64,000 nt of DNA, taken from contig NZ_JAJAVQ010000004.1 in the NCBI RefSeq assembly GCF_020531985.1, positions 186,001 through 250,000 of the forward strand, written 5' to 3'. This document shows, in pieces, positions 38,375-49,083 of the stretch. The notes below the pieces were generated by a model. The model did no database searches, was not told where the DNA came from, and saw nothing but the letters and a program-made list of their open reading frames with translations. This DNA is from Rheinheimera aquimaris. Lineage in GTDB: Bacteria; Pseudomonadota; Gammaproteobacteria; Enterobacterales; Alteromonadaceae. How positions within the stretch are numbered: the first letter of the stretch is position 1; every line of letters starts with the position of its first letter. Made by a program: the position numbers and the translations under genes.

Positions 38375-39409
38375 TTACAGGTAACTGGGTTTATCTTGCG
38401 CCATACTGGCAAGAATTTTCAGATAACTGTCGTAACGTTCATGCAGGATCTCACCGCTTTCAACGGCATGTTGAATGGCGCAGCCGGGATCAGAAATATG
38501 TTTGCAGTCTCTGAATTTACAACGTCCAAGCCAGGGCGTGAATTCCACGAACCCCCGTGTCACTTCCTCAGCTGTTAAATGCCACAGCGCAAACTCACGG
38601 ATACCCGGGGAGTCAATCAAATCGCCGCCTTCTGGTAAATGATAGAGTCTCGATACAGTTGTCGTGTGCTGACCAAGACCTGAATTTTGCGAAACCTCCT
38701 GGGTTTGTGCTTCCAGGCCCGGCATCAGGCTATTCATCAGTGATGATTTGCCGACACCTGACTGGCCGACGAAGATACTGGTGCCGCTGTGCAGGTAATT
38801 AAGTAACTCTGGCATGCCTTCGCCGCTTTTAGCGCTTACCATGACAAAGCTATAGCCAAGCTTTTCATACTGTGCCAACTGTTGCTCTACAGCATGTTTT
38901 TGCTCTGCGCTGAGCAAATCCGTTTTATTAATGACCAGCAATGGCTTGATACCGGTTATTTCTGCGGCAACCAGATAGCGGTCGATAATATTCAGCGACA
39001 GCACGGGTAAGATGGCAGAGACAATGATCATCAGGTCAATATTGGCCGCGACGGGTTTTAAGCCATCATAAAAGTCTGGCCGTAATAAAACTGAGCTGCG
39101 CTCTTCTACCGCATCAATGACACCATCAACACCACCCGTCTGCCGTAATGCCCTGCGCCAGACTACCTTGTCGCCGGTGACTAATGACGCGACCGAGCGG
39201 CGCATATTGCAGCGGGTCACCGCGCCATTAGCATCTTCGACATCAGCATGCTGACCAAAACGGCTTATGACCAGGCCAGCTTCTGCTGCGCTAAAGCTGG
39301 CGTCATCAACAGTTTCGACCCCTTTATTCTTGCCTACGCGCAGCTTTTTACTGGCATTGTCAGCAATGCGTTGTTGTTGACGCTGGGTGAGATGTTTTTT
39401 CTTCGTCAC
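38375..39409 (-). CDS. rsgA: Small ribosomal subunit biogenesis GTPase RsgA
   Basis: Circularly permuted GTPase acting late in 30S maturation. It has an OB domain, the permuted G motifs NKTDLLS (G4), [14 protein letters not shown] (G1) and DSPGIREF (G3), and a C-terminal zinc site ([17 protein letters not shown]). I chose GTG at 39409 ([15 protein letters not shown]), which aligns with the family N-terminus and gives 344 residues; an ATG at 39502 would add an unrelated 31 residues reaching into the orn leader. Divergent from orn. Confidence 0.95.
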   Translation of the reverse strand: MTKKKHLTQRQQQRIADNASKKLRVGKNKGVETVDDASFSAAEAGLVISRFGQHADVEDANGAVTRCNMRRSVASLVTGDKVVWRRALRQTGGVDGVIDAVEERSSVLLRPDFYDGLKPVAANIDLMIIVSAILPVLSLNIIDRYLVAAEITGIKPLLVINKTDLLSAEQKHAVEQQLAQYEKLGYSFVMVSAKSGEGMPELLNYLHSGTSIFVGQSGVGKSSLMNSLMPGLEAQTQEVSQNSGLGQHTTTVSRLYHLPEGGDLIDSPGIREFALWHLTAEEVTRGFVEFTPWLGRCKFRDCKHISDPGCAIQHAVESGEILHERYDSYLKILASMAQDKPSYL

Positions 39410-39520
39410 TGGTGCTGTTTTCGCTCTGATAAAAAGGGTGCTATTACTGCTAAGCTTAGGGCGTGTATGATACCTGTATTCTGTAAATGAACAAAGCAGC
39501 ATGCTGCGTAAGGGCTTTTG

Positions 39521-40072
39521 ATGAGTGTAAATGATAATAACCTAATCTGGATTGACCTGGAGATGACGGGGTTAGAGCCGAAAACCGACGTTATTCTGGA
39601 AATGGCAACGATAGTGACCGACAGCAATCTGAATATTCTGGCGGAAGGGCCGGTATTTGCTATCAAGCAGCCTGATGAGGTGCTGGATAATATGAGCGCC
39701 TGGTGTGTAGAACAGCATGGTAAAAGCGGTTTGACGGCACGTTGCCGTGCCAGCAAGGTTTCACTGGCAGAAGCCGAGCAGCTGACGATCGCATTTTTAA
39801 GCCAGTATGTATCTGCCGGCAAATCGCCGATGTGCGGCAATAGCATTGGGCAGGACAGACGTTTTCTGGTGGAATATGCACCTGCGCTGGAAGCGTTTTT
39901 CCATTACCGCAATTTAGATGTCAGTACTGTAAAAGAGTTGGCAAAACGCTGGCACCCTGAAGTAACGAAGAAAGTGCAAAAATCAGGCAGTCACCTGGCT
40001 TTAGACGACATTCGTGAGTCAATTGCTGAATTAGTGACCTATCGACAGCATTTTTTCAAATTACCGCAATAA
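39521..40072 (+). CDS. orn: Oligoribonuclease
   Basis: 3'-5' exoribonuclease that degrades RNA of 2-5 nt, including pGpG. 183 residues with DEDDh motifs: [10 protein letters not shown] (Asp/Glu), [11 protein letters not shown], and [11 protein letters not shown] near the end. ATG at 39521 has AGGG about 7 nt upstream. Divergent from rsgA as in E. coli. A tRNA promoter begins just 6 nt after its stop. Confidence 0.98.
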   Translation: MSVNDNNLIWIDLEMTGLEPKTDVILEMATIVTDSNLNILAEGPVFAIKQPDEVLDNMSAWCVEQHGKSGLTARCRASKVSLAEAEQLTIAFLSQYVSAGKSPMCGNSIGQDRRFLVEYAPALEAFFHYRNLDVSTVKELAKRWHPEVTKKVQKSGSHLALDDIRESIAELVTYRQHFFKLPQ

Positions 40073-40077
40073 AGTAC

Positions 40078-40105
40078 TTGCATAAGCTAACTGATTTTGT
40101 AAAAT
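40078..40105 (+). promoter_or_regulatory. Predicted tRNA-Gly promoter
   Basis: TTGCAT (40078-40083) and TAAAAT (40100-40105) separated by 16 bp, followed by a GC-rich discriminator (gcgcgcc) typical of stable-RNA promoters. The tRNA starts about 34 nt after the -10. Confidence 0.65.
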
Positions 40106-40138
40106 GCGCGCCATCACGACGCAACAACGTCTGATGAT

Positions 40139-40214
40139 GCGAGTATAGCTCAGCTGGTAGAGCGCGACCTTGCCAAGGTCGAGGTCACGAGTTCGAACCT
40201 CGTTACTCGCTCCA
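40139..40214 (+). tRNA. tRNA-Gly (GCC)
   Basis: 76 nt with encoded CCA. Acceptor stem GCGAGTA / TACTCGC, D-loop AGCTCAGCTGGTAGAGC, anticodon loop CTTGCCAAG (anticodon GCC, glycine), T-arm GAGTTCGAACCTC. Folds as a normal cloverleaf by eye. Confidence 0.98.
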
Positions 40215-40224
40215 AATTCGACAG

Positions 40225-40259
40225 AAACCGCACCTTGTGTAAGCAAGCTGCGGTTTTTT
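40225..40259 (+). terminator. Terminator after tRNA-Gly
   Basis: AAACCGCA (40225-40232) / TGCGGTTT (40249-40256), with an inner CTTG / CAAG extension of the stem, followed by a T run. Confidence 0.88.
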
Positions 40260-40335
40260 GTTATCTGAATATTTTTCATCTGCAGACTGTTATATGCGAT
40301 ATAGTTACTGCATGTAGCACAACACATCGGTTGCT

Positions 40336-40542
40336 ATGACTGACTCACCTTGTATTCGAAACTGCTGCCTTGATCAGCAAGACTGTTGTATTGGCTGCGG
40401 GCGCCTGCTGCAAGAAATACTGGAATGGCACGCTGCCTCTGCAGCGCGCCGGGCACAAATTGTGCAGTTAGCTGCAATCCGGCAGAAACAGCGGGATGAG
40501 GTGCAAATGATCAGGCGTCGCGTGGTAAGCCCTTCTGAATAA
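40336..40542 (+). CDS. DUF1289 family protein
   Basis: 68-residue protein with the DUF1289 pattern: SPCIRNCCLDQQDCCIGCGRLL, a set of six cysteines suggesting metal binding, then EILEWHAASAARRAQI. Function unknown. Its last 32 bp overlap the end of the convergent queG gene. Confidence 0.85.
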   Translation: MTDSPCIRNCCLDQQDCCIGCGRLLQEILEWHAASAARRAQIVQLAAIRQKQRDEVQMIRRRVVSPSE

Positions 40543-41638
40543 TTCTGACCAGGCGTTCTGTGCTACGGGGCAACAGTGATTCCGCTTGCCAGCTTTTACG
40601 TTTTTGCTGATTAAGTGCCCACTGAATATGCTCCGCAACCAATTCACTGGCACTGTCCAGTTTAGCCTGAAGTGCCTGTATAATCTCCTGCTTGTAAGGT
40701 GCATTACCAAGCGCTACAGCAATATTACGTTGCCAGCGCTCAAAGCCAATGCGGCGGATAGCACTGCCTTCGGTGTTGCTTAAAAACTCATGTTCCTGCC
40801 AGTTGAACAGGCTGAGCAGGCTCTGGCTTTGCCACTGTTTTCGGCGCTGAAAATCGCCTTCTATCGACAGCGGGGCATGGCGGTTTTCCGGGCAAACCAG
40901 CTGGCAATCATCGCAGCCGTAGATGCGGTTCCCCAGCAAAGGCCTGAATTCTTCCGGTATGGCGCCTTTTAACTCTATTGTCAGATAAGAAATACAGCGC
41001 CGTGCGTCAACGACATAAGGTTCTACAATGGCGCCGGTAGGGCAACTGGTAATACAGGCGACACAGCTGCCGCAATCACCGTTATGCGGCTGATCTGTCG
41101 GTAGAGGCAGGTTAACCAGCAACTCCCCGAGAAAAAACCATGAACCGGCTTCGTGGTTTAATAACAAACTGTGTTTACCAATCCAGCCAAGGCCGGCTTT
41201 TTGCGCCAGCGGCCGCTCCAGAATAGGTGCTGAGTCGGTAAAAGGCCGGTATCCCAGTTCGGCGACATGCTGATTAATGCGTTCACCAAGCTGCTTCAGG
41301 CGGTTGCGGATCAGCTTATGATAATCACGCCCCAGTGCATAACGGCTGATATAAGCTTGCAATGGATCCGCGAGGTTGGTAGCGAAGCCGGCGCCTTTGG
41401 GTAAGTAATTCATCCGTACACTTAGTACCCGCAGAGTTCCCGGTACCAGTTCTGCCGGTCTCGCGCGCAACATACCATGGCTTGCCATGTAGTCCATTTC
41501 GCCGTGGTAACCGGCGTCCAGCCACTTTTGCAACTGACGTTCAGCGTCAGGCAGGCTGACATCTGTTATGCCCAGCTGGTCAAACCCAAGCTGCTGAGCC
41601 CAGAGTTTAATTTTTTCAGCCAGTTCGGCGTAATCCAT
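40511..41638 (-). CDS. queG: Epoxyqueuosine reductase
   Basis: Cobalamin-dependent iron-sulfur enzyme that reduces epoxyqueuosine to queuosine in tRNA. 375 residues with two [4Fe-4S] motifs (CGSCVACITSCPTGAI and CDDCQLVCPENR) and a C-terminal HEAT-like region. In E. coli it is divergent from nnrE-tsaE; here nnrE is absent and tsaE follows directly on the other strand. Confidence 0.97.
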   Translation of the reverse strand: MDYAELAEKIKLWAQQLGFDQLGITDVSLPDAERQLQKWLDAGYHGEMDYMASHGMLRARPAELVPGTLRVLSVRMNYLPKGAGFATNLADPLQAYISRYALGRDYHKLIRNRLKQLGERINQHVAELGYRPFTDSAPILERPLAQKAGLGWIGKHSLLLNHEAGSWFFLGELLVNLPLPTDQPHNGDCGSCVACITSCPTGAIVEPYVVDARRCISYLTIELKGAIPEEFRPLLGNRIYGCDDCQLVCPENRHAPLSIEGDFQRRKQWQSQSLLSLFNWQEHEFLSNTEGSAIRRIGFERWQRNIAVALGNAPYKQEIIQALQAKLDSASELVAEHIQWALNQQKRKSWQAESLLPRSTERLVRIIQKGLPRDA

Positions 41639-41824
41639 AGATGTCTAAAGCCCCTGATAACGACGGCACAATTTATCATAACTGTAATGATATCGCCTAG
41701 TTATGCCGGAACTTGCTTTTTTAGTGATGGTCTTAGCTGCAGTGTGCGGTTTTACTGGCCCGGAAGTTGATTAATTTGTTAACATAGTGCTGTCTATACA
41801 GCAGCAACATAAGAGTGGTGGCCG

Positions 41825-42295
41825 GTGACACAATTTCAACGAGTATTACAGGACGAATCGGCAACCTTATTGCTGGCTGAGCAGGTAGCCCGGCATATTC
41901 AGCCTGGTATGACGCTGTTTTTGCACGGCGGTTTAGGCGCCGGAAAGACCACATTCAGTCGGGGGCTGCTACAGGCGTTGGGGTATAAAGGCACAGTAAA
42001 AAGCCCGACCTATACGCTGGTTGAGCCATACCAACTGGCTGCTATGACGGTGTTTCATTTTGATCTGTACCGACTGCGCGATGCCGAGGAATTGGAGTTC
42101 ATGGGGATCCGTGACTATTTCCGCACCGATACGTTATGTCTGATTGAATGGCCAGAGCAAGGGCAGGGTTATTTACCTGTGCCGGATCTCGACATACACT
42201 TAGTTTTTGAAGCAGAGCACAGGCATGTCTCAGTAAGCGCTAATACTGATGCTGGTGCCAACATAATAAAAGCCTTAACGGATGATGCAGAATAA
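41825..42295 (+). CDS. tsaE: tRNA threonylcarbamoyladenosine biosynthesis protein TsaE
   Basis: ATPase of the t6A pathway, working with TsaB, TsaC and TsaD. 156 residues with Walker A GGLGAGKTTFSRGLL, VKSPTYTLVEPY and the FHFDLYRL motif. Start GTG at 41825. It overlaps amiB by 14 bp. It is the first gene of the tsaE-amiB-mutL-miaA-hfq-hflXKC series. Confidence 0.97.
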   Translation: MTQFQRVLQDESATLLLAEQVARHIQPGMTLFLHGGLGAGKTTFSRGLLQALGYKGTVKSPTYTLVEPYQLAAMTVFHFDLYRLRDAEELEFMGIRDYFRTDTLCLIEWPEQGQGYLPVPDLDIHLVFEAEHRHVSVSANTDAGANIIKALTDDAE

Positions 42296-43592
42296 TTATT
42301 ACATAAAAGTCAGAGGCTACTTGCTACTGTTGCTGACCATTGGCAGTTTTTCTGCCGCTGCGGTGAATCAGGTGCAGGGTGTAAGGGTGTGGCCATCTCC
42401 TGACAATACCCGCGTTGTGTTTGATATGGCGACGGCGCCAGAACATAAAAGCTTTACGCTGGATAAACCAGATCGTCTGGTCATTGACCTGAGTAACACG
42501 AAAGGCGGGAGCAGTTTACCGCAGGTGTCCGGTGAGTCGGCATTGATTAAAAGCATCCGTAGCAGCGGCGACGGTAATAAAATGCGCATCGTGCTGGATT
42601 TAACCCGGGCGGCTAACGCCAATGTTTTTGCGTTACCGCCGACCCCGCCTTACGGTCATCGTCTGGTTGTCGATTTACCCGACAATAACCCGACGCAACC
42701 TGCGCCACCAGTGGCTATCCGGGCGGCACGTGACATTGTTGTGGCGATTGACGCCGGGCACGGCGGAGAAGACCCTGGCTCTATTGGTCCAAGTGGCTTT
42801 TACGAGAAAAATATAACACTGCCTATCGCAAAACAACTGGCCAGATTAATAGATGCCCAGCCAGGCATGAAAGCCATGATGGTGCGTACCAACGATTACT
42901 ATATCCATGTTAATAAACGTACCGAAATTGCCAGAGGCCAGCAGGCTGACTTGCTGGTTTCTATTCATGCTGATGCTTTTACGTCACCGCAACCGCGTGG
43001 TGCGTCGGTATGGGTGTTGTCGCTACGCCGTGCAACGACAGAAGTCGGTCGGATGCTGGAACAAACAGAACGCCATTCAGAGCTGCTTGGCGGCGTGGCC
43101 GAAATTATTAAAGACTCGGCCAATGAGCGCTATCTGGCTCAAACCGTATTAGATTTGTCGATGAACCATTCCATGGTGACCGCTTATCAGGTTGCCAATG
43201 AGGTGTTGCAAGAGCTGGACAAAATTGCTTATTTGCATAAAAAGGAACCGCAGGCTGCCAGTCTTGGGGTACTTAAAGCGCCAGACATCCCCTCGATTCT
43301 GGTTGAAGTAGGCTTCATTTCTAACCCTCAAGAAGAAAAGCTACTTAAATCCGGCGGCCATCAGGCCAAGGTGGCACAATCATTATTCAGTGCGCTAAAG
43401 CGGCATTTCGAGAAGTCGCCGCCTGCAGATTCGTTATTTGCTCAGCACCGTTCACGTGAGCATCGTGTCAGCGCCGGCGAATCGTTATCTTTGCTGGCAC
43501 AGCGCTACAACGTATCTGTAGACGATTTACGTTCAGTAAACCAACTCACCTCAGATAGTATTCGTGTCGGCCAGACACTACGGATCCCATAA
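42282..43592 (+). CDS. amiB: N-acetylmuramoyl-L-alanine amidase AmiB
   Basis: Periplasmic zinc amidase that splits septal peptidoglycan. 436 residues: signal peptide (cleavage about residue 27), AMIN domain (about 35-130, [15 protein letters not shown]), catalytic Amidase_3 domain (about 150-375; zinc ligands in [11 protein letters not shown] and SIHADA, catalytic Glu in [11 protein letters not shown]) and a C-terminal LysM ([19 protein letters not shown]). Two adjacent ATG codons (42282, 42285) could serve as start. Translation is probably coupled to tsaE. Confidence 0.96.
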   Translation: MMQNNYYIKVRGYLLLLLTIGSFSAAAVNQVQGVRVWPSPDNTRVVFDMATAPEHKSFTLDKPDRLVIDLSNTKGGSSLPQVSGESALIKSIRSSGDGNKMRIVLDLTRAANANVFALPPTPPYGHRLVVDLPDNNPTQPAPPVAIRAARDIVVAIDAGHGGEDPGSIGPSGFYEKNITLPIAKQLARLIDAQPGMKAMMVRTNDYYIHVNKRTEIARGQQADLLVSIHADAFTSPQPRGASVWVLSLRRATTEVGRMLEQTERHSELLGGVAEIIKDSANERYLAQTVLDLSMNHSMVTAYQVANEVLQELDKIAYLHKKEPQAASLGVLKAPDIPSILVEVGFISNPQEEKLLKSGGHQAKVAQSLFSALKRHFEKSPPADSLFAQHRSREHRVSAGESLSLLAQRYNVSVDDLRSVNQLTSDSIRVGQTLRIP

Positions 43593-43594
43593 TT

Positions 43595-45304
43595 ATGCCG
43601 ATCCGGATACTGCCACCGCAGCTGGCTAACCAGATTGCGGCAGGCGAGGTTGTTGAACGCCCGGCGTCAGTGGTGAAGGAACTGGTGGAGAATAGCCTGG
43701 ACGCTGGCGCAGATCATATTGAAATAGAGATTGAAAAAGGTGGTAGCAAGCTTATCCGTGTACGTGATAACGGCAGCGGCATCGCCGAGCAAGAGCTGGT
43801 ACTGGCATTAAGCCGGCACGCTACCAGTAAAATTACCGATCTGAATGATCTGGAAGCGATATGCAGCCTGGGCTTTCGTGGCGAAGCGCTGGCCAGTATC
43901 AGTTCGGTATCGCGCCTGACATTGACGTCGAAAACGGCCGGGCAGAGTGCGGCCTGGCAAGCCAGTGCTGAAGGCCGGGATATGCAGGTTGAAGTGCGCC
44001 CCGCTGCTCATCCAGATGGCACAAGCATTGAAGTGCTGGATTTATTTTTTAACACGCCAGCCAGGCGAAAGTTCCTGCGCACCGACAAGACCGAATTTGG
44101 TCACATTGATGAGTTGGTCAAGCGACTGGCGCTGAGCCGTTACGATGTTAGTTGGTTATTAAGCCATAATGGTCAGCAAGTGCGACGGCTCAAAGCTGCA
44201 CTGACACAAGATCAGCGGCAGAAAAGGGTTGCTGCGTTATGCGGCCGGGTATTTGCTGATCATGCGGCTTTTATTGAAAACCAGTACGGTGACGTAAAAA
44301 TATGGGGCTGGCTGGTACATCCGCAGGCGTGCTCAGCTCAGCTGCACTGCCAGTATAGTTACGTTAACGGCCGGATGATGCGGGATAAATTGCTTAATCA
44401 TGCTATCCGTCAGGCATATGGCGATACGCTGGCGCCGGATCAGCAACCGGCCTTTGTGCTTTACCTGGAGCTGGAGCCGCGTCAGGTGGATGTAAACGTG
44501 CATCCGGCGAAGCATGAAGTACGTTTTCATCAGGCCCGGCTGATCCATGATTTTGTGGTATCGGCATTAACCGATGCTCTCACACAGCTTACGCCTGCAA
44601 GCCGCGCTGTTTCGCAACCGGGTTTAACGGTTCAGGAGCCCCCCGCTCAGCCATATCGGCATGTTGTATCTGGTAATAGCCGCAGTACTTATACTGCCGA
44701 CAGACGCCCGTCAGATACTGCTGTAAAACAAGAGTTATCATACTGGCAAAGCAGCCAGAGTTTAGCCGCAACCACGCAGGTCACCAGCTCGATGCCGGCG
44801 AATACACAGAGCCCGCTGCTGATTACAAAGAACCGTTATCTTTTGCAACAGAGCGGCGACGATATAGTCGTCATTGATTTGCTGCCAACACTTGGCGCCT
44901 ATTTTGCTGCTCAGCGCCAGCCCTCTCAGACATTGCTGCTGCCGCAACGGATAACATTAAATGCGCAGCAATGCCGTTTGTTAACAGATAGAGCTGAGCA
45001 ATTTAACCGTTTAGGCTTTGATATGTTACTGACTGATCAGCTACTTATTGTGCGGGCGGTACCGCTCTGGTTACGTAATACGGTGGTCAGTCAGTGGCTT
45101 GGGGAGTGGTTACAGCAGCTGTGCATTCAGCCCGTGGAAGATCTTTGCCGCCATTTATTGGCTATGCTACTTAATGCTAATAGGGTATCAGCTGGCGTAA
45201 TGTTAGAATCTGCACCACAACTGTTGTCGGCGCCAGAGTGGTGGGTAAGCGCACCTTTGCAGCTGGAAGCGACGCTAAATACACTGACGGAGCCGAAATC
45301 ATGA
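43595..45304 (+). CDS. mutL: DNA mismatch repair protein MutL
   Basis: 569 residues. N-terminal GHKL ATPase: [21 protein letters not shown] (motif I in part: [14 protein letters not shown]), RDNGSGI, and [13 protein letters not shown]; then the transducer domain ([11 protein letters not shown]), a Ser/Thr-rich linker and the C-terminal dimerisation domain. No DQHAxxE endonuclease motif is seen in the C-terminal part, as expected for bacteria with MutH and Dam. It starts 2 nt after amiB and overlaps miaA by 4 nt. Confidence 0.97.
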   Translation: MPIRILPPQLANQIAAGEVVERPASVVKELVENSLDAGADHIEIEIEKGGSKLIRVRDNGSGIAEQELVLALSRHATSKITDLNDLEAICSLGFRGEALASISSVSRLTLTSKTAGQSAAWQASAEGRDMQVEVRPAAHPDGTSIEVLDLFFNTPARRKFLRTDKTEFGHIDELVKRLALSRYDVSWLLSHNGQQVRRLKAALTQDQRQKRVAALCGRVFADHAAFIENQYGDVKIWGWLVHPQACSAQLHCQYSYVNGRMMRDKLLNHAIRQAYGDTLAPDQQPAFVLYLELEPRQVDVNVHPAKHEVRFHQARLIHDFVVSALTDALTQLTPASRAVSQPGLTVQEPPAQPYRHVVSGNSRSTYTADRRPSDTAVKQELSYWQSSQSLAATTQVTSSMPANTQSPLLITKNRYLLQQSGDDIVVIDLLPTLGAYFAAQRQPSQTLLLPQRITLNAQQCRLLTDRAEQFNRLGFDMLLTDQLLIVRAVPLWLRNTVVSQWLGEWLQQLCIQPVEDLCRHLLAMLLNANRVSAGVMLESAPQLLSAPEWWVSAPLQLEATLNTLTEPKS

Positions 45305-46230
45305 AACCGGCTACAGAGCAGGTTATTTTTTTGATGGGGCCTACGGCGTCGGGAAAAACGGCTCTGGCAACAGAGCTATATCAGCGGTTGCCATCTGAGC
45401 TTATCAGCGTAGACAGTGCACTGATCTATCGCGGCATGGATATTGGTACTGCTAAACCCACAGCTGAAGAACTGGCGGTTGCACCGCATCATTTAATTGA
45501 TATCCGTGACCCGGCGCAAAGCTATTCTGCGGCAGATTTCAGGGCTGATGCGCTCAGATTGATTGCTGAAATTCAACATCGTGGTAACATTCCGATTCTG
45601 GTTGGCGGAACTATGCTGTATTTTAAGACCTTACTCGAGGGGATTTCGCCGCTACCAGAGGCTGATCCTGAGGTAAGGGCGCAATTGGAGCAGGAAGCGG
45701 CGTCAGTGGGGTGGTCAGCGTTGCATGACTTGCTCAGCAAAGTAGACCCGGTCTCGGCAAAGCGGATACATCCGAACGACCCGCAGCGGATAGGACGTGC
45801 ACTGGAAGTATACAAAGTGACCGGCCGAAGTTTAACGGAGCTTACTGCAGAAAAAGGGGAACCTTTTGCGTTTCCTGTGCACCAATTCGCTATTGCGCCT
45901 CAGGAGCGCTCAGTGTTGCATCAGCGCATTGCACTGCGGTTTGAACAAATGCTCGCTGCTGGTTTTGAGCAGGAAGTCAGACTGATGAAGCAGCGTAGCG
46001 ATTTGCACCCGGATTTACCGTCTGTACGTTGCGTTGGTTACCGTCAGATGTGGCAATATCTGGATGGTGAATGCAGCTACACTGAAATGACAGAAAAGGG
46101 CATAGCGGCTACCCGGCAATTAGCCAAGCGACAACTGACCTGGTTACGGGGTTGGCCACAGCTTAACTGGTTGAAAAGTGACGCGCCCATGGCGGAAAAC
46201 TTGCAAGCGGTTTTATCTTCGCTAAGCTAA
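45301..46230 (+). CDS. miaA: tRNA dimethylallyltransferase
   Basis: Adds a dimethylallyl group to A37 of tRNAs reading UNN codons. Start at 45301 (ATGA overlap with mutL) gives 309 residues; Walker A GPTASGKT at residues 13-20, then [31 protein letters not shown] and [13 protein letters not shown]. An earlier in-frame start at 45238 lies inside mutL. hfq follows with its own promoter. Confidence 0.98.
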   Translation: MKPATEQVIFLMGPTASGKTALATELYQRLPSELISVDSALIYRGMDIGTAKPTAEELAVAPHHLIDIRDPAQSYSAADFRADALRLIAEIQHRGNIPILVGGTMLYFKTLLEGISPLPEADPEVRAQLEQEAASVGWSALHDLLSKVDPVSAKRIHPNDPQRIGRALEVYKVTGRSLTELTAEKGEPFAFPVHQFAIAPQERSVLHQRIALRFEQMLAAGFEQEVRLMKQRSDLHPDLPSVRCVGYRQMWQYLDGECSYTEMTEKGIAATRQLAKRQLTWLRGWPQLNWLKSDAPMAENLQAVLSSLS

Positions 46231-46261
46231 ACAAGCTGGATAAAAAATACGTTTTAACAAC

Positions 46262-46291
46262 TTGAAATAAAAAAAATAATACCTATATAAG
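46262..46291 (+). promoter_or_regulatory. Predicted hfq promoter
   Basis: TTGAAA (46262-46267) and TATAAG (46286-46291) with an 18-bp, very A-rich spacer, in the 90-bp gap between miaA and hfq. A TATATA at 46284 gives an alternative 16-bp spacing. Confidence 0.55.
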
Positions 46292-46320
46292 TCGGACTAA
46301 TTAAAAAAGGAAAGCGGCAC

Positions 46321-46578
46321 ATGGCAAAGGGCCAATCTTTACAAGATCCATTTTTAAACACCTTGAGACGGGAACGTATCCCGGTATCAATTTATTTGGT
46401 GAATGGAATTAAACTTCAGGGGCAGATCGAGTCTTTCGATCAATTTGTCATTCTGCTGAAAAATACCGTGAGTCAGATGGTCTATAAACATGCCATCTCA
46501 ACTGTAGTACCGGCCCGTGCCGTCAATACTATGGTTAGTCACAGTAATGGTCAGGGTGACGAAGACGACACGGAATAA
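46321..46578 (+). CDS. hfq: RNA-binding protein Hfq
   Basis: 85-residue Sm-like hexamer that pairs small RNAs with mRNAs. Sm1 ([20 protein letters not shown]) and Sm2 ([10 protein letters not shown], the KH motif) are intact, with the N-terminal QSLQDPFLN. The C-terminal tail is short and acidic ([10 protein letters not shown]) compared with E. coli Hfq. Ribosome binding site AAGGAAA upstream. Confidence 0.99.
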   Translation: MAKGQSLQDPFLNTLRRERIPVSIYLVNGIKLQGQIESFDQFVILLKNTVSQMVYKHAISTVVPARAVNTMVSHSNGQGDEDDTE

Positions 46579-46595
46579 TAACAGGGGTCTTTCGC

Positions 46596-47891
46596 TTGTC
46601 TGATACTAGCGTAATTCCGGAACAAGCGATCCTTGTCCATGTCAACTTTTCGCAGCAGCATACCAGCGAGGATTTGAGCGAGCTCAAGTTGCTGGTATCG
46701 TCAGCTGGTGTTGAAACAGTTCAGGTACTGACAGCCAGTCGTAGTGCACCCGATCCTAAGTTTTTTGTCGGTTCCGGCAAAGCTCAGGAAATTGCAGATC
46801 TGGTAAGCCAGACAGAGGCGACGGTGGTGATTTTCAACCATGCGCTTAGCCCGGCACAAACACGTAACCTTGAGCGTTTATGTCTGGCCCGAGTTATTGA
46901 CCGTACCAGTCTGATCCTCGACATTTTTGCCCAGCGCGCCAGGACGTATGAAGGAAAGCTGCAGGTAGAGCTAGCTCAGCTGCAGCATCTTGCTTCGCGT
47001 CTTGTAAGAGGCTGGGATAGTCTTGACCGACAAAAAGGGGGGATCGGTTTACGCGGCCCGGGCGAAACCCAGCTGGAAACCGACCGCCGTCTGCTGCGAG
47101 AGCGTGTAAAAGCTTTACAGACAAAACTGGCAAAACTGGAAACTCAGCGCCAGCAAGGTCGTCGTGCACGCCAGCGCGCAGAAGTGCCGGTGGTATCTGT
47201 AGTGGGTTACACCAACGCCGGTAAATCAACTTTATTCAATCGCCTTACCAATGCCGGTGTATATGCGGCTGACCAGCTATTTGCAACGCTTGACCCTACT
47301 TTGCGGCAATTAAAGTTAAAAGGTGTTGGTGACATTATTCTGGCCGACACTGTTGGGTTTATCCGGCATTTGCCGCATGATCTTGTTGCTGCATTTAAAT
47401 CCACTCTGCAGGAAACCCGCGATGCTGATTTGCAACTGCATGTCGTTGATGTTGCAGACCCGCGCAAAGACCACAATATGCAACAGGTTGCACAGGTTTT
47501 GGCGGAAATTGATGCTGACCAGCTGCCGCAGTTGCTGGTATTTAATAAAATTGACCTGCTTCAGCAGCCTGCGCGTATAGAGTATAACGAAGCAGGACTG
47601 CCATCTGCCGTATATGTCTCGGCGATATCTGGATCCGGACTTGATTTGCTGCAGCAAGCCATCACAGCATTGTTGTCTGAGCGGTATATTGATGTGGCGT
47701 TAACGCTACCACCGTCGCTGTCTTCCTGGCGGGCGCATTTTCATCAGCAGCACTGCATCGTCACGGAACAGTTTGACGATGAGGGTAATTGTGCCCTGAG
47801 ATTAAGGCTGAGTGAGGCTGCATGGTCAAGGGCCGTAAAGCAGTCGCAGGGTAAACTGGAAAACTATATCGTCAGCACGCCGGTTATTTGA
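46596..47891 (+). CDS. hflX: Ribosome-associated GTPase HflX
   Basis: GTPase that splits stalled or heat-damaged ribosomes. 431 residues: N-terminal glycine-rich nucleotide-binding domain (FVGSGKAQEIADL, GGIGLRGPGETQLETDRR), then the G domain with GYTNAGKSTLFN, DTVGFIRHLPHDLV and NKIDLL. Start TTG at 46596 with AGGGG about 9 nt upstream; no nearby ATG fits. Between hfq and hflK as usual. Confidence 0.97.
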   Translation: MSDTSVIPEQAILVHVNFSQQHTSEDLSELKLLVSSAGVETVQVLTASRSAPDPKFFVGSGKAQEIADLVSQTEATVVIFNHALSPAQTRNLERLCLARVIDRTSLILDIFAQRARTYEGKLQVELAQLQHLASRLVRGWDSLDRQKGGIGLRGPGETQLETDRRLLRERVKALQTKLAKLETQRQQGRRARQRAEVPVVSVVGYTNAGKSTLFNRLTNAGVYAADQLFATLDPTLRQLKLKGVGDIILADTVGFIRHLPHDLVAAFKSTLQETRDADLQLHVVDVADPRKDHNMQQVAQVLAEIDADQLPQLLVFNKIDLLQQPARIEYNEAGLPSAVYVSAISGSGLDLLQQAITALLSERYIDVALTLPPSLSSWRAHFHQQHCIVTEQFDDEGNCALRLRLSEAAWSRAVKQSQGKLENYIVSTPVI

Positions 47892-47931
47892 TACATTAAC
47901 CTTTATTTTGCAACTTAGAACGGAGTACAGC

Positions 47932-49080
47932 ATGGCTTGGAATGAGCCCGGCAATAACGGAAAAAATAACGACCCCTGGAAGCAGGGCGGTCGTGATCAG
48001 GGCCCACCTGATTTAGATGAAGTGTTTCGTAACTTTGGCAAAAAGTTCGGTGGCATTTTTGGCGGTGGTAAGTCATCTGGTGGTGGTAGTAGTGGCGGAG
48101 CATCAGCTGCGTTTGTGCTGATCCTGATTGTTGCTGCATTGGTTTGGGCGTTCAGTGGCTTTTACACGATTAAAGAATCCGAGCGCGGCGTGGTGCTACG
48201 TTTTGGTGAGTACCACACCGAAGTTGGTCCGGGTATTCACTGGAAACCTACTTTTATTGATTCAGTGTTGCCGGTAGACGTTACCAGCGTACGGACGTTA
48301 CGTAGTGACGGCTTTATGCTGACGCAGGATCAGAATCTGGTACGGGTAACATTTGAGATCCAGTACCGGGTGTTCAACGCACGGCAGTACAAATTCTCTG
48401 TTGTAGATGCTGACAACAGCTTACATCAGGCAACCGATGCGGCGCTGCGTTATGTTATCGGGCACTCTATCATGGATGACGTCCTGACCCGTGGCCGTGA
48501 AGTGGTGCGGCAGAATACCCGTCAGGAGCTTGAGGGCATTATCGAGCCATACAACATGGGTATCGTTCTGGTTGATGTAAACTTCCGGGATGCGCGTCCG
48601 CCGGAAGAAGTGCGCGATGCTTTTGATGACGCTATCAAAGCACAGGAAGATCAGGAACGCTTTATTCAGGAAGCTCAAGCTTATGCCCGTGAAATAGAAC
48701 CACGTGCCCGTGGTCAGGTGAACCGTGTGATGCAGGAAGCCGAAGCTTACAAACAGCAAATTGTGTTAAAAGCACAGGGTGAAGTTGCCCGCTTTGAGAA
48801 GCTGTTACCAGAGTATCTGGCTGCACCGAAAGTAACACGTGATCGCTTGTATCTGGAAACGATGGAACAGGTTTACAGCAATACGTCAAAAGTGCTGGTT
48901 GATGTTAAAAACGGCAATAATATTATGTATTTACCTCTTGATAAGATGCTTAACCCAAATAGCTCTTCTACTACGCCGTCTAACGCTACGCCAGTTTTGC
49001 CGGCACGTAGCAGCACTGACAGCAACAGTCAGAGCCGCAGTGATAGCGGTCGCAACTCAACTCGTAGTGGCAGGGGGTAA
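47932..49080 (+). CDS. hflK: FtsH protease modulator HflK
   Basis: Inner-membrane SPFH protein that forms with HflC a cage around FtsH. Start at 47932 (MAWNEPGNNGKNNDPW, GGAG upstream) gives 382 residues: a Gly-rich cytoplasmic N-terminus, one membrane helix (about 62-82), the SPFH/band-7 domain (VVLRFGEYHTEVGPGIHW) and a Ser/Arg-rich tail. 3 nt before hflC. Confidence 0.97.
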   Translation: MAWNEPGNNGKNNDPWKQGGRDQGPPDLDEVFRNFGKKFGGIFGGGKSSGGGSSGGASAAFVLILIVAALVWAFSGFYTIKESERGVVLRFGEYHTEVGPGIHWKPTFIDSVLPVDVTSVRTLRSDGFMLTQDQNLVRVTFEIQYRVFNARQYKFSVVDADNSLHQATDAALRYVIGHSIMDDVLTRGREVVRQNTRQELEGIIEPYNMGIVLVDVNFRDARPPEEVRDAFDDAIKAQEDQERFIQEAQAYAREIEPRARGQVNRVMQEAEAYKQQIVLKAQGEVARFEKLLPEYLAAPKVTRDRLYLETMEQVYSNTSKVLVDVKNGNNIMYLPLDKMLNPNSSSTTPSNATPVLPARSSTDSNSQSRSDSGRNSTRSGRG

Positions 49081-49083
49081 CCG

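Noticed and set aside
39410-39502. Longer rsgA start at 39502
   Set aside because: It adds 31 residues without family resemblance and nearly reaches the orn start, leaving no room for divergent promoters.
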